DNA of 64,000 nucleotides from Iamia sp963728655. Lineage in GTDB: Bacteria > Actinomycetota > Acidimicrobiia > Acidimicrobiales > Iamiaceae. This document shows, one piece after another, positions 9,889 through 18,453 of the stretch (within the stretch, counting starts at the first letter, position 1; every line of letters begins with the position of its first letter). The position numbers were made by a program, and so were the translations under genes. The DNA is taken from assembly GCA_963728655.1 (NCBI GenBank), contig CAVSLD010000006.1:930001-994000 (forward strand), written 5' to 3'. A model generated the notes under the pieces. That model saw only the letters and a list, made by a program, of their open reading frames with translations, was not told the origin of the DNA and searched no databases.

Positions 9889-11085
9889 GTGCCCGCCGCC
9901 GCCGACCCTCGCCGCCGCCCTGGTGCGCGACCTGCGGGCCCACGGCGGACGCCCCGCCGGGCGCGGACCCGACCGGGCCCACCTGGTCGGCGGTCGCCGA
10001 CCGGGCCCGGTTGCTGGGCCTGGGCCTGGTGGCCGCCGGGCGGGCCGACGGGCCCGTGGCCGTGGCCACCTCCGGTGACCCCGTCACCGACCTCGAGCGG
10101 GAGCTGGCGGTGCTGTCGACCGGGGCGGTGCTGGCCCTGCCCGGCGCCGACGCCGCGAGCCGCGTGGCCGGCGACGTGGTGCAGGTCGACGAGGGGAGCG
10201 ACCTGGCCCTGGCCGACCTCGTCACGCGGGGGACCCAGGTCGCGGGGCGGGAGCCGGCCGCGGCCGAGCGGCGCCTCGCCGCCCTCGGGCCCGACGCCCC
10301 GGCGGTGGCCGACGGCTGTCGCACGGTGACCCACGGCGAGGCGCTCTGGGCCCTGCGCGCCGTCGACCGCTGGTTGGTCCCCGCCCTGGGCCCGGCCGGG
10401 CCGGGCACGGTGCTGAGCGCCCCCGGACCCGACGACCCCGGCGCTGCCCGCCGCCCTCGTCGGCCGCTGGTGGCCGGCCGCCGCCGGGGCCCGGCTGGCC
10501 CCCGTGCCCCCGTGCGGGGCCGTGGCCGACGTGGTCGACGCCGACCTGGCGGTGCTGGCGACCCGATGCCTGGGCGGGTGCGCCCGCGGCTCGTGCGAGC
10601 CCGGGCGGCGCGCTCGCTCGGCGGCGGCGCCCTGCTGCGCCGGGGTCGGCTGGTGGTGGCCGGGGAGGCCACGCACCCGCCGCGACCGGGCCGGGCTGGC
10701 CACGTCGCCCGCTGGTGGGCCGGCGAGAGGGTGCGCGGCGGTGCCGGCCTGGGCCGGCTCCGGCTCGGCCTGGCCCTGGGCCCGGTCGACCTCGGCACCG
10801 GCGCGCGACCTGGCCGCGGCGGAGGTGCCGCTGTCGCCGACCTGGTGCGCAGCGGGCGCTCGCCGGCCCCCTGGCCGCCGGCCCGGTGGCGCGGACGGCC
10901 CCGGCCGGGCGCTGGGCCCGGCCCCTGCCCGGGCGCCGGATCGAGGTCGACGGGGCCACCACCGTGGTGCACGGCGGCGACCTCCCCGATGCGGGCCTGG
11001 CCCTGGCCGGCGGGGTCGGCATCGACGACCGGGGGCGGGTGGACCTGCCCCGCCCGTCGCCGGCCCGGTGGAGACCCCGGCGTGA
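9889..11085 (+). CDS. Divergent AMP-binding (acyl-CoA synthetase-like) protein, tentative
   Basis: From GTG 9889 the product begins VPAAAD followed, after one frame change, by TLAAALVRDLRAHGGRPA. The N-terminal 170 residues follow the pattern of adenylate-forming enzymes: WSAVADRARLLGLGLVAAG, then VAVATSGDPVTDLEREL and AVLSTGAVLALPG. I cannot find the signature YTSGTTGxPKG loop or the hinge motif, even after joining frames. The protein may be a degenerate family member or too scrambled to read. It ends at TGA 11083-11085 and overlaps the next gene by GTGA. A clear family member sits at 29870-31235 for comparison. Confidence 0.35.
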
Positions 11086-11606
11086 GCGCGACGCCCGACC
11101 CGCGCCCTGGGAGCGGGGCCGGGGCGACGGCACCCGGCTGGTCCGGCTGGCGTGGGTCGGCGCCGCGGTCACCTGCCTGACCTCGGTCGGCAACGCCCTC
11201 ACCGGCGGCCGGGACGCCTACGCCCTGTCGGCCGTGCCCGCCCTGGTGCTGCTTCGTGCTCGGCTGCGGGGCGTTCCTGTGGGCCTTCGCGCGTGGCGGT
11301 GGAGCGGAGCCGGACCGAGGCCATCGGTGTCGGGGGTCTCTTCTTCCTGTCCGGGTGCGCGCCGGCGTCGGTCCAGCGCTCGATGCTGGCGCGCCCTGGC
11401 CGTGCAGTCGGTCGTCCCGGTCGTGGTGGCGGTGGTCCGGCCCTTCACCGCGTTCGCCGTGCTGGCGCCGATGTGGGCCCTCGGGCCTGGCCGGCCTGTG
11501 GGGCGCCCGGCACGGCACCTTCCCGCCCCGGGCCGACGCCGACGCCGACGCGGCGGGGCGCGACGGGGAGCGGGGCGCACCGGGGCCGCCCGACGCGCCA
11601 GACTGA
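11082..11606 (+). CDS. Conserved membrane protein of unknown function (frameshifted)
   Basis: The start is a GTG overlapping the previous stop. Joining the frames gives about 170 residues with four to five hydrophobic segments: RLAWVGAAVTCLTSVGNAL, AVPALVLL plus CGAFLWAF, IGVGGLFFLSGCAP, VVPVVVAVVRPFTAFAVLAP and a last segment before LWGARHGTFPPR. A short acidic tail ends at TGA 11604-11606. The pattern of four membrane helices followed by VRPFTAFAxLxPMxxLGxxGLWGARHGxFPPR looks like a conserved actinobacterial family without known function. Frame changes lie near 11090, 11245, 11385 and 11490. Confidence 0.55.
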
Positions 11607-11639
11607 CCCCCGGACGAGCCAGAACGGAGGCGCCCACCG

Positions 11640-12093
11640 ATGGGTGATTCGGTCCGAGAGCAGATGACCATCGCCGCGCCGGTGGCCGAGGTGATGGACG
11701 TGCTCCTCGCCATCGAGCGCTACCCGGAGTGGGCCCGCGACCTGAAGGCGGCCGACGTGCTGGCCCGCGACGACGAGGGACGGGTCACCGAGGCCCGGTT
11801 CCGGGCCGCCGGGTTCGGCTACAGCACCGAGTACACCCTCGCCTACGACCACTCGGTGCCCGGCCGGCTGGCGTGGGTGCTCACCGAGGGCGACGTGACC
11901 CGCAAGCTCGACGGCCACTACGAGCTGCCGCGACGGCCGGCGACGGCGGCACCGACGTGGTCTACGAGCTGGAGGCCGAGCTGGTGCTGCCGCTGCCCGG
12001 GTTCGTGAAGCGGCGCACCGCCCACAAGATCACCCACACCGCCCTGGCCGAGCTCAAGGAGCGGGTCGAGGGCGGCGCGGGCCCCGTGCGTGA
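11640..12093 (+). CDS. SRPBCC-fold (START/polyketide-cyclase-like) protein
   Basis: This is a protein of about 150 residues with the Bet v1-like helix-grip fold that binds hydrophobic ligands or lipids. MTIAAPVAEVMDVLLAIERYPEWARD is the typical start, with APxxxVxxxxxdxxxYPxW. Further blocks are FGYSTEYTLAYD and VYELEAELVLPLPGFVKRRT with a C-terminal helix ITHTALAELKERVE. The ATG at 11640 has GGAGG nine to ten bases upstream. The frame changes near 11935 and again close to the end, where the likely TGA (12091-12093) overlaps the start of the ArsA-type ATPase. SRPBCC proteins and ArsA-type ATPases are often neighbours in actinobacteria, so a shared operon is likely. Confidence 0.75.
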
Positions 12094-13305
12094 CCGGCGG
12101 CGCCCCGACCCCGGCCGGACCCTGCTGTTCACCGGGCAAGGGCGGGGTGGGCAAGACCACCGTCGCGGCGGCCACCGCCCTGCGCTGCGCCGAGGCCGGC
12201 GCCCGGACCGTCGTCATCTCCACCGACCCGGCCCACTCCCTGGCCGACTCCCTCGAGGGTGACCTGGGCACCCGGCCCACCCCGGTCGTCGAGGGGCTCT
12301 GGGGCCAGCAGCTCGACGCCCGCGAGCGCATGGAGGAGGCCTGGGGCGACATCCGGGGCTGGCTGGTCGACGTGTTCGAGTGGGCCGGCGTCGAGGGGGT
12401 GGAGGCCGAGGAGCTGGCCCTGCTGCCCGGCCTGGAGGAGGTCTTCGGGCTGGTCGACATCAAGTCCTACGCCGAGTCCGGCGAGTGGGACGTCATCGTC
12501 GTCGACTGCGCACCCACCGCCGAGACCATCCGCCTGCTCTCGCTCCCCGACGTCCTGCGCTGGTACATGGAGCGGGTGTTCCCCACCAGCCGCCGCCTGC
12601 ACCGGGCGGTGGCGCCGGTGCTGTCGCGGGTCACCTCGCTGCCGGTGGCCGGCGACGGCGTCTTCGGCTCGGCCGAGCGGTTCTACGCCCAGCTCGACGG
12701 GGTCAAGGAGGTCCTGGCCGACACCGAGCGCACCAGCGTGCGCCTGGTGGTGAACCCCGAGCGCATGGTGATCGCCGAGGCCCGCCGCACCGCCACCTAC
12801 CTCTCGCTGTTCGGCTACGGCGTCGACGCGGTGGTGGCCAACCGGCTGCTCCCCGACGAGGTGTCCGACCCGTGGTTCGACCGCTGGAAGAAGCTCCACG
12901 CCGAGCACCTGGTGGCCATCGAGGAGGGCTTCGCCCCGCTGCCGGTGCTGCGGGCCGAGCTGGCCGAGGAGGAGGTCGTCGGCCTCGACCGGCTGCGCGA
13001 CCTGGCCGCCGCCGTCTACGGCGACACCGACCCGGCGACCCGGCTGCACGACGGCGAGCCCCTCCGCCTGGAGGACGACGGCGACGAGCTGGTGCTGGCG
13101 CCTCGACCTCCCCTTCGCCGGACCGCGACGAGCTCGACCTCGGGCCGACACGGCGACGAGCTGCTCGTCGACCGTGGGTCCCTACCGCCGGGCCCTGGTG
13201 CTGCCCGACTCGCTGCAGCGCCGGCCCGTCGCCGGCGCCGCGCTCGACGGCGGCCGGCTGCGGGTCCGCTTCGGGCCGGAGCCGGCCGCGGCGGGCCGGA
13301 GGTGA
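12090..13305 (+). CDS. ArsA/GET3-family ATPase
   Basis: This is a deviant-Walker-A P-loop ATPase of the ArsA/GET3 family. FTGKGGVGKTTVAAATA (one extra base near 12138) carries the signature Lys. VVISTDPAHSLADSL is switch I with the conserved DPAHS, and VVDCAPTAETIRLLSLPD is switch II. RLVVNPERMVIAEARRT and VVANRLLP are the nucleotide-base segments. A small alpha-crystallin-like C-terminal domain follows (ALVLPDSLQRRPVAGAALDG), as in the bacterial subfamily. These proteins are cytosolic dimers; those of actinobacteria have no proven arsenite role. The region 12140-13080 is open and intact; shifts occur near 13100, 13135 and 13165. The stop is TGA 13303-13305. Confidence 0.85.
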
Positions 13306-13321
13306 CGGACGGGCACCGTGG

Positions 13322-13642
13322 GTGACGAAACGCGACGACGAGGCTCAAGAACGGCCCCGGGGGGCCGATCAGGGAGGGGACGAGGCGCACCTGCCCCCCG
13401 GGGTGGGCGCGCTGCAAGCCGCGGCTCGGGAGGCCATCTAGGCCACCCGAGCCCTCCTCGACGCTGCGGAGGCACTGGTGGACGATCCCGAGATGGCCGA
13501 GCGCATGGGGTCCGTCGTGCGCGCCGCGGCCGGGGCCGCCTCCCGGGCCGCGCGCGCCGCCGAGCCCCCCCGGGACCGGGACCACCGGCCCGACGACGGT
13601 GACGACGACGGCGACGGGGTGCAGCGCATCCCGGTCGGCTGA
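13322..13642 (+). CDS. Small hypothetical protein with an internal TAG
   Basis: Starting at GTG 13322 (VTKRDDEAQERPRGADQ) the frame runs 106 codons to TGA 13640-13642. A single TAG interrupts it at 13439-13441 inside a helix, between REAI and ATRALLDAAEALVDD. The frame and helix pattern continue perfectly after it. The second half (MAERMGSVVRAAAGAASRAARAAE) is an amphipathic helix and the tail is very acidic (DDGDDDGDG). GAG to TAG is one change. I do not recognise the family. It lies 11 bases before the SMC-like gene. Confidence 0.5.
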
Positions 13643-13652
13643 GGGGCCACCG

Positions 13653-16169
13653 ATGCAGATCCACCACCTGACCGGCTCGAGCCCCCGACCCTGGGCCGCC
13701 GACCTCCACCCCCGCCTCACGGTCGTCCACGGCCTGGCGCCGGAGGTGGCCGCCCCCCTCCGGGCCGCCATCGACGCCCTGGTCCGGGCCCGCATCAGCG
13801 GGCCCGAGCTGGCCGCCGCCGGCCTCGGGCGGGCGCGTCGTGGTCGACGGGGTCGACATCGCCCTGGAGGACATCGCCGAGCGGGCTCCCGGCCTGGTGC
13901 CCTCGAGCCCCCGCACCCACGCCGACCTGGTCGGTCCGCGCCGGGCCCTGGGCGCGGCCCGCGCCCGTGCCCTGGAGGCCGAGGTCGACGCGGCCGCCGC
14001 CACCCTCGCCGCGGCCGAGGCCGAGCTGGCCCGGGCCCGCGAGGGCTGGGCCGAGGCCCGCCGGGCCCGCACCGCCCGCGTCGCCGACGGCTGGCGCGAC
14101 CGGGCCGACGCGGCCGCCGCCCTGCGCACCGCCCGCCGCCGCGCCGTCGACGCCACCGCGACCCCGCCGCCCCCGGCGCCCTCCGGGCCCGGGACGCCGA
14201 CGGGCGATGCCGAGGTGCGCGCCCTCGCCGAGGAGCGCCTGGCCGCGGCCGAGGCCGCCGTGGCCGCCGCCACCGAGGCCCGCGACGAGGCCGAGGCCCT
14301 CCACGACCGGGCCGTGGCCGCGAGGCCGCGACGCCGAGGCCATGGTCCCGCTGCGCGCCGAGCTCGACGCCGTCGAGCACGAGCTGGCCCAGGCCCCGGC
14401 CCCGCCGCCGGTGTCGCCGGCCGAGCGCCGGGGCGCCACCGAGCGCCGGGCCGCCCTGGCCCACGACATCGACCAGATCGCCCTCGTGCCCACCGACCGC
14501 GTCGCGTCGCGCCCTCGACGGCGCTGCGGTCCACCAGGGCATCGCCGCGGTCGAGGCCGCCCAGGTGGCCGTCGAGTGGGAGCGGGTGCGCGACCTGGTC
14601 GCCGACCAGCAGGCCGAGGAGCCGCCGGCCCCGGCGTCGAGCATGTTCGCCCGGCCCGACGCCCCCACCGGCCCCGCGGTCGACGGGTCCCCGGAGCGGG
14701 TGCGTCGCCTGCGCGACCAGGTCGAGGCGGCCCGGCGGGCCATGGCCCAGGCCACCGCCACGGGCGGGCTCGACCCCGTCGACGTCGAGGCCCTGGAGGC
14801 CGCCCACGCCGAGGTGCTCGAGCCGCCTGGGAGGGCAGCGAGCGCCGCATCGGCGTGGGCAAGGCCCGGCGCCGGCTGGAGGAGGCCCAGCTGGCCGAGC
14901 GCGAGGTCCTGGGCCGTCTGGGCTTCGCCAGCTACACCGAGTTCATGATGTCGGGCCGGCCCGGCGGGGCGGCCGCGTCGCTCGACGTCGAGGACGCCCG
15001 CCGGACCCTGGCCGAGCGGAGGCGGACCTGGCTGCGGCCGAGGCCGCGGCCCGGGTGTCGGCCCCGGCGGCCGACCCCGCCCCGCGCGACGTGGGACCCC
15101 GACGCCGCCCGCGGCCGCATGGCGGCCACCCTCGACGCCCTGCGGGCGCGTGCCGCCGAGCTGCTGGGTGAGGAGCCCCGGCGACGACGTGGCCGCCCAG
15201 CCTGCGCGAGCGCATCGCCACCGACCCGGTGTCGGACCTGCGCCTGGCCCTCGACGAGGTGGGCCTGCCCCTGGGGGAGGTCCTCGTCCCGCGACGAGGT
15301 CCTGGCCCGGGCCCGGGCCTGGCTGCACCAGCAGGAGGGCGCCGCCGCCCGCCGGGCCGCCCTGGCCGCCGAGCGGGTCGAGGTCGAGGACCACCTGGCC
15401 CGGCTCGACGCGGCCGACGGTGCCCGGGCCGCCCGCCAGGCGCTGGAGCGCCGCCGCGACGCGCTGCGGGCCGAGGTGGCCGAGGGCTCGGCCGCCACCG
15501 GCGCCGTCGACGCGGCCGAGGAGCGCCTGGCCCACGACGCCGAGGACCTGGCTCGCGCCGTCGCCTCCCGCGACGAGGCCGCCGCCGCGCTCGCGCGCCC
15601 AGGCCGAGCGCCTCGCCCGGCGCCGCCCCGGCCGACGAGGCGCCCGCGGTCGACGTCGACCTGGCCGCCATCGAGGCCGATGCCCGCGACGCCCAGACCG
15701 CCCTCGACGTGGCCGTGTCCCACCTGCTGCCGACCGGTGGCGACGACGCCGACGCCGATGCCGACGTGGCCCTGGGCCGGGCCGAGGCCCGCCTGGAGAT
15801 GGCCCGGATGGACCTGGCCGGCCTGGAGCGGGTCCGCACCCAGCGGGCCGCGGCCGGTGCCGCCGCCGACGACCCCGTCGACGCCGACGCCCTCGATCTG
15901 GCAGGTGCTGGCCCGCCTGGCCTCCCAGCGCGACGCGGCCGCCCCGGGCGGTCCCGGACCCACCCCCCTGGTGCTCGACGAGCCCTTCGGCGACCTCGAC
16001 GCCGACGGCGTCGTGCGGGTGTGCGACGCCCTGGTCGGTCCGGTCTGCCGCGGTGCAGACGATCCTCGTCACCTCCCGCCCGGAGGTGGCCGCCTGGCTC
16101 GACGGCGTCGACGCCGAGGCCGCGGCCCTGGTCTCGGCGCAGCTCCGCGACGCCGGCGCGCCCACCTGA
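13653..16169 (+). CDS. SMC/RecN-like coiled-coil ATPase homologue with degenerate P-loop (frameshifted)
   Basis: This is a protein of about 835 residues with the layout of SMC-type ATPases. A short N-terminal head (MQIHHLTGSSPRPW) comes first. Two very long Ala/Glu/Arg-rich coiled coils follow (about 13925-14340 and 15330-15600, heptads such as AEVDAAAATLAAAEAELARA), with a middle helical region. The C-terminal head has the Walker B/D-loop PLVLDEPFGDLDADG (about 15965-16005) followed by TILVTSRPEVAAWL. Where the P-loop should be, the protein reads LTVVHGLAPEVAAPLRAAID, without GxxGxGK[ST], and no other frame supplies one. Frame changes are near 13830, 14325, 14515, 14825, 15020, 15180, 15290, 15600, 15900 and 16045. 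It probably acts on DNA or as a scaffold. Confidence 0.6.
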
Positions 16170-16273
16170 CGCCGTCGCCCCCGCACCGTCCCACCGCTCG
16201 CGACGGGTGGCCCGAGCGACGGCCCCCACGGGGTGCGTACCATCGCGACGACCGACGACCCGACGGAGGTTCC

Positions 16274-17396
16274 GTGACTGCGATCACCGAGGACACGTTG
16301 CGCACGCTGGCCGGCTTCCGAGCCGAGGGGGTCCCGGTCACCACCTGCTACCTGGACGTGGACGGACGGCGATTGCTCACCCAGCGCGACGTCGAGCACG
16401 AGCTCGACACGGTCCTGCGCAGCGCCCGGCGCCCGCGCCAACGGCACCCCCTCGGTCCACGCCGACCTCGACCGCATCGAGGGCTACGTGCGCAACGGCT
16501 TCGACCGCTCCCGCGTGCGGGCCCTGGCCCTCTTCTCCTGCTCGGACCGCGGCCTCTGGGAGGTCGTGCCCCTGCCCGCCCGGGTGCGGAGCCGGGTCGT
16601 GGTCAACGACCTGCCGGCGGTGGGCCAGCTCGAGGCCATCGCCGAGGAGCGGTGCCGCTTCGGCGTGCTGCTGGTCGACCGCCAGCGGACCCGCATGTTC
16701 ATCTTCGAGCTCGACGAGCTGGTCGAGACCACCGAGGCCCACGGCGAGCTGCCCCGCGACTACGACACCCGGGGCGAGCAGCGAGCGGGGCGACGTGCGG
16801 GGCCACGTCGACGCCCTGGCGTCGACCCACGTGCGCAACGCGGCCGCCCTCGCCTTCGCCTCGCCTCCAGGAGCACGGCTTCGAGCACCTCTGCCTCGGG
16901 CTGCCCCGACGACATGGCCGGCGAGGTGGAGGGCGCCCTCCACCCCTACCTGCGCCGAGCGCCTCCGGGGCCGCATCGGCGTCACCCCGCAGGCCTCGCT
17001 CGACGCCATCCGCACCGCCGCGGCGGCCATGGAGGAGTCCGCCGAGCGGGCCCGCGAGGCCGCCCTCGTCGCCCGGCTGCTCGACACCGGTCGGCTCCGG
17101 CGGTCGGGCCGTCACCGGTCTGCGGCCCGGTGCTGGGCGCCCTGGCCGAGCGCCGGGTCGACCACCTCATCGTGTCCCACGAGTACGAGCAGGAGGGCTG
17201 GCGCTGCCGCCAGACCGGGGCCCTCCACGCCGTCCGCCCCCGTCGCGACGAGGACCCCGCGTCGCTCCACCACGTCGAGGACGTGGTCGAGGAGGCCATC
17301 GACGACGCCCTCGGCCAGGGGGCCAAGGTCGAGATCTGCGTGGCCAGCGCGGACCTCGACGTGCACGGGCGCATCGGCGCCCTGCTCCGGTATTGA
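16274..17396 (+). CDS. baeRF/Vms1-like (bacterial eRF1-domain) protein
   Basis: This is a protein of about 370 residues related to the bacterial archaeo-eukaryotic release factor-like families (eRF1 domains 2 and 3). Recognisable parts are VTTCYLDVDGRRLLTQRDVE at the N terminus, SVHADLDRIEGYVRNGFDRS, RALALFSCSDRGLWEVVPLP, FGVLLVDRQRTRMFIFELDE, LASTHVRNAAALAF with EHGFEHLCLG, and a C-terminal L30e-like part ending LDVHGRIGALLRY. Homologues are thought to rescue or hydrolyse stalled peptidyl-tRNA; that is family knowledge, not shown here. The GTG at 16274 has GGAGGT six bases upstream. Frame changes are near 16430, 16785, 16865, 16905, 16957 and 17095. The TGA overlaps the TTG start of the ROK kinase. 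Confidence 0.75.
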
Positions 17397-18398
17397 CCGA
17401 CCCCGGTCCCGGCGCCCCCCTCGTCGTGGGCCTCGACCTGGGCGGGACCAAGCTGCTGGGCCTGGCCCTCGACCCCGACGCACGCCGGTGCCGAGCCCCT
17501 GGCCGAGGCGCGGGTCCCCACGCCCGACGGCACCGTCGCCGTGCTCGACGCCCTGGCCGACCTGGCCGAGGACCTGCGCACCCGGGTCGCGCGCCGAGAC
17601 CGGGCGCGACGTCCGGGCCGTCGGCCTCGGGCGCACCGGGCCTGGTCGACCGGGCCGGCACCTTCCGCTACGGCCCCAACCTGCCCGGGGTGGAGGGCGT
17701 GGCCCTGGGCGCCGAGCTGGGCGAGCGCCTGGGACTGCCCGTGGTCGTCGACAACGACGCCACCTGCGCGGCGTGGGGCGAGCACGAGCGGGGCGCGGCC
17801 CGGGGCCGCAACCACTCGCTCTGCATCACCCTGGGCACCGGCATCGGCGCGGGCATGACGGTGAAGGGCGAGATGCTCCGCGGGGCCTACGGCTTCGCCG
17901 GCGAGCCCGGCCACATGGTCGTCGACCCCGACCGGCCCGGAGTGCCCCTGCGGCCGCCGGGGCTGCTGGGAGCGCTACGCCTCCGGCACCGGGCTCGGGC
18001 CGCCTGGCCCGCGGGGCGGTGCGAGCGGGGTGACGCCCGCCGTCGACGCCGCGGTTCGTGGCCGAGGCCGGCGGGTCGGTCGACGACCGTGACCGGCGAG
18101 CACGTGGTGGCCGCGGCCCGGACCGGCGACGCCGCGGCGCGGGCGGTGCTCGACGAGTTCGCCGACTGGGTGGGGCTGGGCCTGGCCAACCTGGTCAACG
18201 TCCTCGACTCCGAGGTGGTGGTGATCGGCGGCGGCGTGTCGGCCGACGCCGACCTGTTCCTCGACCGGGCCCGGGCGCGGGTGCGCGAGCTGGTGCTGGG
18301 CGGCGAGCCACCGCCCCCGCGTGCCGATCGTGGCCGCCCGTCTGGGCGAGCGGGCCGGGGCCGTCGGGGCCGCCCTGCTGGCCGCCCTGCGCACCTGA
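17393..18398 (+). CDS. ROK-family sugar kinase (glucokinase-like)
   Basis: This is a cytosolic ATP-dependent sugar kinase. VVGLDLGGTKLLGLALD is the phosphate-1 motif, PVVVDNDATCAAWGEHERG contains the catalytic Asp, and TLGTGIGAGMTVKGEMLRG is the phosphate-2 loop. GFAGEPGHMVVDPDGPECP gives the ROK His. The zinc motif CPCGRRGCWERYASG is spread over a frame change near 17945. NLVNVLDSEVVVIGGGVS is the adenosine site. The probable start is TTG 17393, overlapping the preceding stop. Other frame changes lie near 17485, 17590, 17640, 18050 and 18320. It is co-transcribed with the baeRF gene. Glucose is the usual substrate, but ROK kinases vary. Confidence 0.85.
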
Positions 18399-18453
18399 GC
18401 ACCGACCTCCGCAGAAGGCTCACGTCCGGCCCGCTCTCGCCGATCCGAGAGAC

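Noticed and set aside
9524..11713. Open frame of about 730 codons on the minus strand
   Set aside because: It spans several plus-strand genes and their junctions and has shadow-like composition with no start context.
13016..16477. Open frame of about 1150 codons on the minus strand opposite the SMC-like gene
   Set aside because: It is an antisense shadow of a very GC-rich coding region. The composition is Arg/Pro/Gly-rich with no recognisable domains, while the plus strand shows coherent coiled-coil and Walker B motifs.
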